DNA from: DASXSB01 sp036506275
GTDB taxonomy: Bacteria > Methylomirabilota > Methylomirabilia > Rokubacteriales > CSP1-6
DNA: 64,000 bases
NCBI GenBank assembly: GCA_036506275.1
Contig: DASXSB010000014.1
Location: 1-64,000, forward strand
Direction: 5' to 3'
Each line of letters begins with the position of its first letter. Positions within the stretch are counted from its first letter, which is position 1. A program made the position numbers and the translations under genes. This document shows positions 1-9,400 of this stretch, one piece after another. The notes under the pieces were generated by a model. The model did not search any database. It was not told the origin of the DNA and saw nothing but the letters and a program-made list of their open reading frames with translations.

Positions 1-567
1 GAGACCGATGGGGACGACGGCCACGAGCTGCTCCGTCAGTCGCCACGGCCCGGACGGCCGCGCGAGCAGCCAGAGCGCGAGGGCGATGAAGACGAAGCTC
101 AGGCCGGTGTTGGGCGCGATGCGGTTCCCGCCCAGCTTCGCGCGCAGCAACAGCTGATCGAGACCGAGATTGTGACCGCCGACGTAGCCGGCGACCGTGA
201 CGAGGCCGAGCGCCAGGATCAGGATCGCGCACGTGCGCACGATATGTTGAAGCGGAGAGCGCGTGCTCGGGAACATCGAAGGTGGGGTGAGTCCAGGTGC
301 GGAGTGGATTCGTCGCGCACGGTGGTGGATCCACAGCGCGCCGGCGGCGACGAGGAAAGCGAGCGCGGTCACCGGGTTCACCGCGACATGGCCCGGCACG
401 CCTCGTTTCAGGAGATCGATGTCGAGCGCCCAGCCGACGAGGGCCAGGACGGCGATGACGGCAACGAGGAGGCCGCAGCGCCGGCTCAGCGCCTCGAGCC
501 GCAGAACGCGACGACTGACGGCGGTGCTCGCTGCGCGTACCCCGCGAACGGACCGGTAACGCCTCAC
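1..567 (-). CDS. N-terminal membrane part of a signalling protein (cut by window edge)
   Basis: An open frame runs from a GTG at 567 off the left edge, 189 codons, with no stop. The translation shows about four hydrophobic segments. The first is near residues 30-48 (GLLVAVIAVLALVGWALD), followed by AFLVAAGALWI, then AILILALGLVTVAGYV and TGLSFVFIALALWLLA. A charged loop with RIAPNTGLSF sits just before the last one. This Asn-Thr-containing loop before a membrane helix is common in the membrane sensor halves of bacterial histidine kinases and GGDEF or phosphatase proteins; that comparison is from memory and the output domain is outside the window. The GTG overlaps the stop of the upstream MBL/receiver gene by four bases (GTGA), so the two are probably translationally coupled in one signalling operon. 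Confidence 0.6.
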   Translation of the reverse strand, partial: MRRYRSVRGVRAASTAVSRRVLRLEALSRRCGLLVAVIAVLALVGWALDIDLLKRGVPGHVAVNPVTALAFLVAAGALWIHHRARRIHSAPGLTPPSMFPSTRSPLQHIVRTCAILILALGLVTVAGYVGGHNLGLDQLLLRAKLGGNRIAPNTGLSFVFIALALWLLARPSGPWRLTEQLVAVVPIGL

Positions 568-1886
568 GCCTGGCCCTCGCTCCGACGGCGCAGAAGCCAC
601 GCGTGGACGCGGGCGCGGACGTGCGCGGGTCGGAACGGCTTCGTCAGATAGTCGGTCACTCCGGCCGCGAAGCCCGCGGCCGTGTTCTCGGGCCCGGACT
701 GCGCCGTGATCAGCACCAGCGGCACGTCGCGCAGAGCGGGATCGCTCTCGCGACGAAGCGTGCGGGTGACTTCGATCCCATCCGCGCCCGGCATCTGCCA
801 GTCGAGCAGGATGAGCGCCGGGTGCTCGCGGCGGGCGACGTCGAGGGCCCGCTTGCCATCGCTCGCCGTGATGACGCGAAAACCGTCCTGCTCCAGCGTG
901 AGGGTCAGCAGCCGCACGATCGTGGGATCGTCGTCGGCAACCAGGATGGTGTGCGACCCCGTCGGAAGCGCCGGCCGGGGCGGGCTGGCCGCCGCCGGCG
1001 AGCGGGCGTCGCGTCGGTGCAGTCGGAGCTCGAGTCCCTCCGCCGCCGCGAACACGTCGAGCGAGCTGCCGGCGGAGTCGACGCGCCGACGACAGTTGTC
1101 GACGAGGCGATCGACGGCGCCGTCGTCGCGCAGCGGATCGTGGTGATACAGCGCGAGGCGCCGGGCGCCGGCGGCGATGGCGTAGTCGACCGCCCACTCG
1201 GCCGGCGTATGGCCCCAACCGGTCTTTTCCGGATACTCGTCCACGGTGTACTGCGCGTCGTGGACGACGAGATCGGCGCCGGCAAGAAACTCGACGTGAC
1301 GCTGGTCCTCACCGTGCATCGCCGGTCCCGCATCGCCCCGCGCGGCCGGATTCGGCGCGTGTGGCTCGTGGTCTGCCGCGTACACGACGACGGTGCCGCC
1401 CGCCTCCAGACGATAGCCGAGGGCGAGCGCCGGATGATTGAGATACTGCGCGACCACGCGGACGTCGCCGATCGCGAAGGCGCCTTCGGCGAGATCGTGA
1501 TATCGGATCGTGGCCCCGAGCTGACCGAGCGTGACGGGGAAATACGTGTACTCCATCTGCCCGGCCAGGGTTCGTTCGAGCTGCTGTCCGAGGCCTCCGG
1601 GAGCATAGATGTCCCACGCGTTGCCGGAGGTGAAGAGCGGCGCGAAGAACGGGAAGCCCTGGATGTGATCCCAGTGGGTGTGGGTGATCAGGAGATGCCC
1701 GTCGCAGCGTGCGCCGGACGCCATGAGGGCGACGCCGAGGCCGTGCGCGCCCGTCCCGCAGTCGAGGACGATCAGCGTGCCGTCCGCGCTTCGCACCTCG
1801 ACGCAAGACGTGTTGCCGCCATAGCGCAGCGTGCTCGGTCCCGGTTTCGCCAGGGACCCCCGCGTACCCCAGAAGCGGATATCCAC
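564..1886 (-). CDS. MBL-fold hydrolase fused to a C-terminal response-regulator receiver domain
   Basis: This 440-residue protein has two parts. Residues 1-300 are a metallo-beta-lactamase fold starting DIRFWGTRGSLAKPG, with the metal-binding motif HTHWDH and later His/Asp ligands (CGTG, AADHEPH, VVHDAQYT, WGHT), like the PdeA/PhnP-type phosphodiesterase branch. Residues about 310-435 are a CheY-like receiver with an acidic DDD pocket, phospho-acceptor Asp in LILLDWQMPG and Lys in LTKPF. Together they suggest a phosphorylation-controlled hydrolase; the substrate is unknown. I chose the GTG at 1886 because an AGAGGGG ribosome site lies just upstream and the fold begins there; the frame remains open far upstream without similarity. 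It precedes the partial membrane sensor (four-base overlap), a plausible partner. Confidence 0.85.
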   Translation of the reverse strand: MDIRFWGTRGSLAKPGPSTLRYGGNTSCVEVRSADGTLIVLDCGTGAHGLGVALMASGARCDGHLLITHTHWDHIQGFPFFAPLFTSGNAWDIYAPGGLGQQLERTLAGQMEYTYFPVTLGQLGATIRYHDLAEGAFAIGDVRVVAQYLNHPALALGYRLEAGGTVVVYAADHEPHAPNPAARGDAGPAMHGEDQRHVEFLAGADLVVHDAQYTVDEYPEKTGWGHTPAEWAVDYAIAAGARRLALYHHDPLRDDGAVDRLVDNCRRRVDSAGSSLDVFAAAEGLELRLHRRDARSPAAASPPRPALPTGSHTILVADDDPTIVRLLTLTLEQDGFRVITASDGKRALDVARREHPALILLDWQMPGADGIEVTRTLRRESDPALRDVPLVLITAQSGPENTAAGFAAGVTDYLTKPFRPAHVRARVHAWLLRRRSEGQA

Positions 1887-2042
1887 GCTGTACCCCTCTT
1901 GCGCGAGGGCGGCGTCGACCGGCTCGCGACGGAGGCCCGAATCGTAGTACGGCGGGTGGGGAGGGTCAAACGCGGATTCGCCGCGTTTGCGGCACTGTCT
2001 AGGTCCTGTCACCGGGAGGTTTACACTGCGTGCGAGCACCTC

Positions 2043-2741
2043 GTGGACACTCTCGACCGGACTTACCACTTCATCCTCTCCTGGTGGGCGGAGCGTGGCG
2101 ACGCTCCGCATTTCACGGATGTCGCCGGCGCCCTCGCCGTCACCCCCGAGGAGGGGCGACAGCGGCTGCATGAGGTCATCGCCACCGGTCTCCCCAACTT
2201 GCTGTTCCCGGGCACGGATCTCATCGCGTCGTTCGCGCCGTTCCACGGGCTGCCGACGCCGTACCGCGTGTCTGTCGACGGCCGATCCGGGTGGTATGCG
2301 CAGTGCGGGTTCGAGGCGGTGGCCATCTCCTTCGTCTTCCCCCGTCGGACGACGATCGTCGATGGCTCGTGCCTGGATTGCGGCGATCCGCTTCGGATCA
2401 CCATGCGGGACGGCGTCATCGAGTTGGAGGAACCGCGTGGCGTCGTCGGCTACGTGGATGTTCCGTTCCGTGAGTGGCGCAGCAATCTGCCGTTTGCCTG
2501 AGCGCGGATGAATCTCTTCCGGTCGGAAGAGCACGCGCGCCGCTGGTCCGGCTTCAACGCGGAGCACGCGGCGGGACTTCTGACGTTGGCGCAGCTCGCC
2601 GGCATCATGAGCACGGCGCTCATGCGGGAGCGATTGAACGGCCACTACGTGTCTTCCGCCGCCGGCTATCGCCGCGAGTTCCTCGATCGGGTGCGGGAGG
2701 TGACGGGCGCCGATCCATTCTGGAATCCCGCGGCGCGCTGA
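2043..2741 (+). CDS. MerB-like organomercurial lyase, predicted selenoprotein (UGA at 2499-2501 read as Sec)
   Basis: MerB cleaves carbon-mercury bonds with two catalytic cysteines (Cys96, Cys159) and Asp99. Here residues 1-152 form the winged-helix N-terminus and first half of the core: WYAQC gives Cys88 (Cys96 position), Glu91 replaces Asp99, and Cys110/Cys113 (SCLDC) cover the Cys117 region. The frame then meets UGA at 2499-2501 and continues open for 79 codons (NLFRSEEHARRW...) to a stop at 2741. This second part matches the MerB C-terminus (HFFAS...EDWA). Aligning both halves to MerB places the UGA exactly on Cys159. A SECIS-like hairpin follows the UGA. Read through, the protein is 232 residues, against about 212-218 for MerB. 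The GTG start at 2043 is uncertain because no clear ribosome site precedes it. No sel genes are in the window. Without recoding, the alternative is a truncated protein plus an orphan 77-residue fragment. Confidence 0.82.
2502..2540 (+). promoter_or_regulatory. Bacterial SECIS element for selenocysteine insertion
   Basis: Right after the UGA at 2499-2501, CTCTTCC (2514-2520) pairs perfectly with GGAAGAG (2525-2531) around the four-base loop GGTC (2521-2524). The loop begins 19 nt after the UGA and starts with G, inside the spacing and loop rules known for bacterial SECIS elements. From memory, the GGUC loop is also the one in the E. coli fdhF SECIS. A second pairing, GCGCG (2502-2506) with CGCGC (2534-2538 or 2536-2540), can close a lower helix. 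The element lies inside the coding frame, as bacterial SECIS elements do. Confidence 0.8.
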
Positions 2742-2863
2742 ACGTCCTTCGCGCCGACGCGGCGTGACGCCGGCGCGGCCGCGCGCGTTGCCGCTTCCGA
2801 TGTAGGCACTACGTCGTACCTGCTGCCCTCGCAGAGGCGTCCCGCGTTACCATCGTCCCCATT

Positions 2864-2896
2864 CCCGATGACGGGAACGTGTCCCGCGTCATCGGG
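2864..2896 (+). promoter_or_regulatory. Leader hairpin upstream of the DUF748 gene
   Basis: CCCGATGACG (2864-2873) is an exact inverted repeat of CGTCATCGGG (2887-2896). The 13-nt interior can pair further (GGGA with TCCC). The hairpin ends five bases before the GGAGGT ribosome site (2901-2906) of the next gene. It could end upstream transcription or set translation of the DUF748 gene. There is no U-tract after it, so a classical terminator is less likely. Confidence 0.5.
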
Positions 2897-2912
2897 TGCT
2901 GGAGGTTTCGCT

Positions 2913-5900
2913 ATGGCCGGATCGCCGCCAGATCCGCCGCGGTCCTGGGCTCGCCGGCTCCGGAGCACCGTCACGAGGGGGCCGTTCCTCCTCGCCGTCG
3001 CGGGGGTGGTCGTGCTCGTCGTCGCGTACGCGCTGGTCGGCTTCTTCCTGGTGCCGCGGCTGATCAGGACGCACGGGCCGCGGTTCGCCGAACAGCAGCT
3101 CCAGCGGCGGGCGGAGATCGGTGAGGTACGGTGGAATCCGTTCCTGTTCAAGCTCGAGATCAAGCACTTCCGGCTGCAGGAGCGCGACGGGCGGCCGCTC
3201 CTCGCCTTCGATCGCCTCTTCGTCGATTTCGAAGTGACGAGCCTCTTCCGCCGCGCGTGGACCTTCGCCGAGATCCAGCTCGACGCGCCCCGCGTCGACG
3301 CCGTCCTCGGTGCCGATGGTCGATTGAACGTGGCCGATCTGCTGGAGTCCTTTCCCAAGCGGAAGGGACCGCCGACGTCGGACCCCCCGCGGATGCTCGT
3401 GCAGCACACCGTGGTCCGCGACGGCATCGTGACCTTCACCGATCATTCGCGCCGCGCGTCCCAGACGGTGACGATGGAGCCGATCAACGTCGAGCTGCAC
3501 GACGTCACGACGGTGCGCGAGCGCCGTGGCCCCTACACGATCACGGCCAGGGTGGCGGGCGCCGCCCTGGGCTGGGAGGGCGAGGTGTCGCTCGTCCCCG
3601 TGGCATCGCGCGGGCGCTTCGACGTTCGGGGCTTTCCGCTGGCGACGGCGTGGCGCTTCGTCCAGGAGCAAATCGCGCTGGCGGAGCCGGGCGGCCGGGT
3701 CGACGCGAGCGTGCGGTACCGGTTCGGCTACCAGGATGGCGCGACGTCACTGAACGTGGAGAACCTCGAGGCGTCGATGACCGGAGTCGTCCTCGCGCAT
3801 CGGGACGACAAGGCGGCGCTGGCGACCCTGGAACGAATCCGGGTGACGGGGGCATCGGGCGATCTCATCTCGCGCGAGCTGACGGTGCCGGAGATCTCGG
3901 TGAGCGGGGGCCGGGTCGCGGCCACGATGGCGCCGGACGGTACGGTGAACTGGCAAACGATCGTGATCCCACCGCCGCCGTCCACCGCGCCCGCGCCGAC
4001 TGCCGCGCCCCCGCCGTTGGTCGGAGCGGCCGCGCCCGGGGCGGGCCCGCCGTCGGCCGTCGTGCCCGCGTCTCGCGAATCACGCCCGTGGCGGGTCGCG
4101 GTGGGAAGCGTGCGCGTCGCGGACGTCGCCCTTTCCGTCGTCGATCGAAGTCGCGTCAAACCGGTCGCCGTCGACGTGGCCGGCCTGAAACTCGGGTTCT
4201 CCGCGCGGCTCGAGGCGGGAGGGCCGGAGCTGGCGGGCATGGTGGAGGGCATCGGTCTCACGCTCGAGCGCGTGGCGATGCGCGAGGCCGCCGCGCCCGC
4301 GCCCGTGGCCACGCTCGATCAGATCGCGGTGAGCGGTGGCCGCGTCGATCTCGGCGCTCGTCACGTCGCGCTGGAGCGACTCGTCGCCACGGGCGGGGCG
4401 GCGACGGTGGTCCGTGATGCGGACGGCTCCGTCCCCCTTGTGACGATGCTGGAACCCGGCGAGAAGCAGAAGCACGCCCGCGACCAGTCGACGCGCCCGC
4501 AAGCGTCGCCGCCGCCGGCGGCCAGGCCGTGGACGGTGGCGCTGGCGCACGGCGAGCTCGCCAATCATCGCGCCGCCTTCAGCGATCGCACCGTCACTCC
4601 TCCCGTCCAGATCGACGTCGGCGAGATGAAGGCGAGCGTGCGCGACCTCCGCCTGGACGGAAAGAAGCCGTGGCCCTTCGAGACCAGCTTTCGCATCGCC
4701 CAGGGAGGGCGCTTCGCGGCGAAGGGGAACGTGGCGCCGGACGGACGTGCGATCGATGCAACCGTGACCCTGACGCAGTTCGCGATCGCGCCTGCGCAGC
4801 CGTATGTCGCCCAGCACGCCGCCGTCGTGCTCCGGTCCGGCGACGTGTCGACGACGGGACGATTCACGTACCGCGCCGGAGGCGACCGCCCCGCGATCAC
4901 GTTCACCGGATCCACCGACGTGGATCGCCTGCTCGTGGTGGAGGCAACCAGCGCCGATCCCGTGGTGTCGTGGAAATCGCTGCACGCGGAGACGGTGCGC
5001 TTCGGCCTCACCCCCGACCGGCTGGAGATTGACGAGGTCCGGGTGGCGGAGCTCGACGGCGAGGTCATCATCTATCGAGACAAGACCATCAACGTCGCGC
5101 GGTTGATGAAGCCGCCGGAGGCGCCGTCGGCTTCGCCCGCCCCGAGCGCGCTGCCGCGCGCGGCCCCCGCCGAGCGCGAGACCCGTCCGATCTTTCCCGT
5201 GACCATCGGTCGTGTGCGGCTCGACGCGGGGTCCATGCACTTCGCCGATCTGAGCCTCGTTCTTCCGTTCGAGACCCGCATGCACTCGCTGAACGGGGTC
5301 GTGGCCGGTCTCGGGTCGGACACCAACAGCCGCGCCACCGTCAAGCTCGACGGCCAGGTGGACGAGTTCGGATCGGTCAAGGTGGAGGGCGCCCTCAGCG
5401 CGTTTCAGCCCAAGGAGTTCGCCGACATCGCGGTGACGTTCCGCAACGTCGCGATGTCCACGCTGTCGCCCTACAGCGCCACCTTCGCGGGGCGGCGCAT
5501 CGCAACGGGAACGATGGACATCGATCTCCAGTACAAGCTCGACCACGGCGCGCTCGTGGGCGAGAACAGGGTCGTGCTCCGGGAGCTGCGGCTCGGCGAA
5601 CGCGTGGAGAGCCCGGGCGCCATGCGGCTGCCGCTCGACCTCGCCATCGCGATCCTGAGCGACTCCGACGGACGCATCGACCTCGAGCTTCCGGTGCGTG
5701 GCAGCGTCGATCACCCCGAGTTCAGCTACGGTCACCTGATCTGGCAGGCGCTGACCACCGTGATCACCAAGGTGGTGACGTCGCCGTTCAAAGCGCTCGG
5801 CGCGCTCTTCGGCGGCGACTCTCAGACCGTGGAGGCGATCACGTTCGAGGCCGGGAGCGCCGTCGTGCCGCCGCCCGAGCGACAGAAGCTCAAGCGCGTC

Positions 5901-6452
5901 GCCGACGTGCTCGCCAAGCGCCCGCGGCTCACGCTCACGGTCCATGGGACGTATGAAGCGAAGATGGACAGCGAGGCTCTGCGGTCGTTCCAGGTCCGCC
6001 AGGATCTCGCCGAGCGGCTGGGCGTGAAGGTGAAGCCAGGCGAGGATCCCGGTCCGGTGGCGTTCGACGACGCCAAGACCCAGCGCGCGCTGGAGGCATT
6101 GCTGACCGAGCGCGCGGGTGACAAAGCGGTCGCCGAGATGTTGCAGGAGCACGAGAAGAGCACGGGAAAGAAACCTGAACGCGCCAACCGGTTGCGGGGG
6201 GTGGTGGGCCGCGCCAGCGGGGATCGCGCGCTCTACGAGGCGATGTTCAAGCGTCTGGTGGAGACGGCGCCGCTCGCGGAAGCGGAGCTGACGGACCTCG
6301 CCAAGCGCCGCGGTGAAGCGGCCGTGCGCGCGCTCCAGGACGGCGCCGCCGCGGCCGGGGAGCGCGCGCACGTGGGTGAGACCGAGATCGCGAAGAGCGC
6401 CGAGCGGAGCGGGGTTCCCACCCGTCTGGAGCTCGGCGCCGCTGGCTCCTGA
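2913..6452 (+). CDS. DUF748 (AsmA-like) envelope protein
   Basis: This 1179-residue protein has a short basic N-terminus, one membrane anchor near residues 25-50 (FLLAVAGVVVLVVAYALVGF) and a long periplasmic region. The start of that region (RAEIGEVRWNPFLFKLEI, LFVDFEVTSLFRRAW) is typical of DUF748, an AsmA-superfamily family thought to help carry lipids or assemble the outer membrane; that role is family knowledge. Two proline/alanine-rich linkers occur (around 3970-4080 and 5110-5180). The C-terminal third (ITFEAGSAVVPPPERQKL) resembles the OmpA-like tail often seen in this family. The ATG at 2913 was chosen because GGAGGT lies six bases upstream. The gene appears single; the next gene converges on it with an eight-base gap. 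Confidence 0.85.
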   Translation: MAGSPPDPPRSWARRLRSTVTRGPFLLAVAGVVVLVVAYALVGFFLVPRLIRTHGPRFAEQQLQRRAEIGEVRWNPFLFKLEIKHFRLQERDGRPLLAFDRLFVDFEVTSLFRRAWTFAEIQLDAPRVDAVLGADGRLNVADLLESFPKRKGPPTSDPPRMLVQHTVVRDGIVTFTDHSRRASQTVTMEPINVELHDVTTVRERRGPYTITARVAGAALGWEGEVSLVPVASRGRFDVRGFPLATAWRFVQEQIALAEPGGRVDASVRYRFGYQDGATSLNVENLEASMTGVVLAHRDDKAALATLERIRVTGASGDLISRELTVPEISVSGGRVAATMAPDGTVNWQTIVIPPPPSTAPAPTAAPPPLVGAAAPGAGPPSAVVPASRESRPWRVAVGSVRVADVALSVVDRSRVKPVAVDVAGLKLGFSARLEAGGPELAGMVEGIGLTLERVAMREAAAPAPVATLDQIAVSGGRVDLGARHVALERLVATGGAATVVRDADGSVPLVTMLEPGEKQKHARDQSTRPQASPPPAARPWTVALAHGELANHRAAFSDRTVTPPVQIDVGEMKASVRDLRLDGKKPWPFETSFRIAQGGRFAAKGNVAPDGRAIDATVTLTQFAIAPAQPYVAQHAAVVLRSGDVSTTGRFTYRAGGDRPAITFTGSTDVDRLLVVEATSADPVVSWKSLHAETVRFGLTPDRLEIDEVRVAELDGEVIIYRDKTINVARLMKPPEAPSASPAPSALPRAAPAERETRPIFPVTIGRVRLDAGSMHFADLSLVLPFETRMHSLNGVVAGLGSDTNSRATVKLDGQVDEFGSVKVEGALSAFQPKEFADIAVTFRNVAMSTLSPYSATFAGRRIATGTMDIDLQYKLDHGALVGENRVVLRELRLGERVESPGAMRLPLDLAIAILSDSDGRIDLELPVRGSVDHPEFSYGHLIWQALTTVITKVVTSPFKALGALFGGDSQTVEAITFEAGSAVVPPPERQKLKRVADVLAKRPRLTLTVHGTYEAKMDSEALRSFQVRQDLAERLGVKVKPGEDPGPVAFDDAKTQRALEALLTERAGDKAVAEMLQEHEKSTGKKPERANRLRGVVGRASGDRALYEAMFKRLVETAPLAEAELTDLAKRRGEAAVRALQDGAAAAGERAHVGETEIAKSAERSGVPTRLELGAAGS

Positions 6453-6460
6453 GGTTCAGC

Positions 6461-9400
6461 TCAGCCGTCGAGCTCCGCGAGCAGCCGGCGCGCCGTCTGC
6501 AAGTCGGGCGTCTCCAATCCCTCCGTGAACCACTCGTACACGGGCGCCAGCGTCCGGCGGGCGGCCTCACGCTTGTTCTCTCGCTGCCACAGTCGCGCCA
6601 GGCTCGTGGCGGCGCGCAGCTCCAGCGACTTTTGGCTCCGGCCACGTGCGAGATCGACGGCAGTGATGAGGAGACGCTCGGCCTCCGCGGTGGTGTTATC
6701 GGCGCTCCGGAGCAGCAGCTCCGCCTCCAGTCGATAGACCTCGGGTCCGAACGATGCCTGTCGCGTCGTCTCGTCGATTTCGGCGAGCAAGCGTCGTCCC
6801 TCATCCGGATCACCCGCTTCCACGTAGAGCTCGGCGAGGACGCAAAGGACGAATACCCGACGCCACGACGCCGCCTCCACCTGCACATATCGGTGGAGAC
6901 CGGCGAGCGCCTCGCGCCCCGGCCGCTCACCGCGGACGACGGGAAGCAGCACGCGCGCCGAATCCATCCAGGTTCCGAAGCCATGCTCGTGCCCGAGAGC
7001 GAACTGCCGCTCGATCGTGGGCCCGAGCGCGGTCCGGTCACCGCGCAGGTACTGCACGCAGCCGATGATCCAGAGCGCGATCATCGTCGTGAGCGGATGC
7101 TTCAGGTCGTCGACGAAGCGCAAGGCATCACGCGCCGTCGCGGACGCGCGATCGGGGTATCCGAGAAGCCACTGCGCGAGCGAGAGCTGGTAGCGGCAGC
7201 AGGCGCCGGCGTTGTGGTTGCCGTAGAGGAATGTCTGCGCGGCGTGACGCGCCGGATCGTAGAGCGCCATGCCGCGCTCCATGTGGGGCACCGCGACGAG
7301 CGGATTCCCACTCCCGAGCAGCGTCGCCCACACCGCGTGATGCGCCTCCAGGATACGTCCGGAGTCGCCGCCCGCCTCCGCGTCCTCCAGCAAGCGGGTC
7401 CCCGCCTCGAGGGCAGTCGCATACTCCCCGCGCGTGTACCTCACGTACCACGCGCCCCACAGCGCGGGGAATCGACGTGAGGTGTCCTCGAGGACGACGA
7501 CGGTATCGAGAGCGGTCTGGTAGAGGGCATCGACCTCCGGCGACGAGGCGCCCTTGAGGGCGATGAGCGCCGGGCCCATCGCGATCCGGATATCGAGGCC
7601 CTGGGACACGGCGGCGGGTGACGGCGGCAACGTGGACAGCGCGCCGAGGGCAGACTCGAAGTGCTCCAGGGCTTCCCGGTTCGCGGAGCGGGCGAGCGCC
7701 TTCTTTCCCGCCTCGAAGAGGTAATGAACCGCCTTCGCCGTCACCCCGCCCCGCACGGCGTGGTGAGCGAGCAGCTCCACGCGCTCGGATACACGACCGT
7801 CGTCCAGCCGCTCGATGGCCTCGACGATGGCGGCGTGCAGCGCGCGCCGGCGGTCGTGGAGCACGCTGCCGTAGGCGACCTCGTGCGTGAGCGCGTGCTT
7901 GAACGTGTACTCGAGATCCGGAAAGAGACGCATCTCGTAGAGGAACTCGGCCGTCTGTAGCTCGGTGAGCGCTTCCCGCACGTCGCTCCCGCTCATGTCC
8001 ACGATGGCCTCCAGCACCGCCACCGGGACGTCCTTGCCGATCACAGCCGCCGCCTGCAGCAGTCGCTTGCGCTCCGACGGCAGGCGGTCGATGCGGGCGG
8101 CTAGAATGGCCTGGACGGTGCCCGGGATCTCGATGGCCGTGACCGGATTCAGGAGGCGATAGGCGCCGGGGTCGCCCACGAGCGCGCGCGTCTCCACGAG
8201 CGCGCGCACGCTCTCTTCGAGGAAGAGCGGATTGCCCTCGGTGCGCTCGATGAGAAGCCGCGCGAGTGGGCGCACGCTGGCGTCGGTGCCGAGCAGCGTG
8301 GCGAGCAGCTCGTCGGCGCTCGTGGGGGGCAGGGGATCGATGCGAAGCTGCTGGTAGTACGTCTTGCCGCCCCAGCCGTGACGGTACTCCGGGCGATAGT
8401 TCACGGCGAGGAGCACGGCGGTGGTCGGCAATCCGTCCACGAGGCGATCCAGGACTTCTTGGGTCTCCGCATCGATCCAGTGCAGGTCCTCGAAGACGAG
8501 CAGCACCGGTTGCACCTGGCTCTCGCGCAATAGCACGCGCTTCACGCTCTCGATGGCGCGGCGCCGTCGCTGGGCCGCGTCGAGGTGCAGATAGGCGTCG
8601 TTCGGCTCGAGGGCGTCGAACAGCCACGTGAGGGCGGGCACGGCATCCTCGAGGGCGCGGTCGAGCGTCAAGAGGCCGCCCGTGATCTTCGCGCGCACGG
8701 TGCGGGCGTCGTCGCGCTCGTCGATGCGCAGATAGCGGCGCAGCAGATCGACGACGGGCAGGAATGGCGTCGCCTTGCCGTACGAAACCGAGCTCGCCTC
8801 GAGGACGAGCCAGCCGCTCGTCCGGTGCGAGTGGATGAACTCGTAGAACAAACGCGATTTCCCCACCCCGGGCTCGCCGACCACGGCCACGATCTGCCCG
8901 CGTCCGCGCGCGGCGTGCTCGGCCGCCTGTCGGATGCGGTCGATCTCCGCGTCGCGACCGACGAAGGGCGAGAACCCCCGCGCGCGCGCCGCCTCCAGCC
9001 GCGTGCGCGCGGCCGCCGTCCCCGTCAGCTCGAAGACGGGCACCGGTTCCGGAAGGCCCTTGACCGCGATCGGGCCGAGCGGCTTCACGCGGACGAAACC
9101 TTCCGCGAGGGCCAGCGTGTCCGGCGTGATGAGAACCGTGCCGGGGTCCGCGAGCTGCTCCATGCGCGCCGCCAGGTGCGTCGTCTGACCGACGGCGGTG
9201 TAGTCCATGTGGAGGTCGTTGCCGATGGCGCGCACGACGACCTCGCCGGAATTGAGACCGACCCGGATGCGTAACGTGACGCCGTGGTCGCGACGGACTC
9301 CTTCCGCGTACCGCTTCACCGATTCCTGCATCCGCAACGCCGCATAGCACGCGCGCACGGCGTGGTCTTCGTGAGCGAGCGGAGCTCCGAACAGGGCCAT

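Noticed and set aside
2508..2741. Separate small gene of 77 residues starting at ATG 2508
   Set aside because: It has no ribosome site, is in the same frame as the MerB-like part, and matches the MerB C-terminus. The SECIS-like hairpin explains the UGA better than two genes.
4080..6371. Long open frame on the minus strand opposite the DUF748 gene
   Set aside because: Its translation is Arg/His-rich with no family motif, a usual shadow of a GC-rich gene. The same holds for frames opposite the molybdenum hydroxylase (11804-13990) and RND adaptor/pump (33887-36220).
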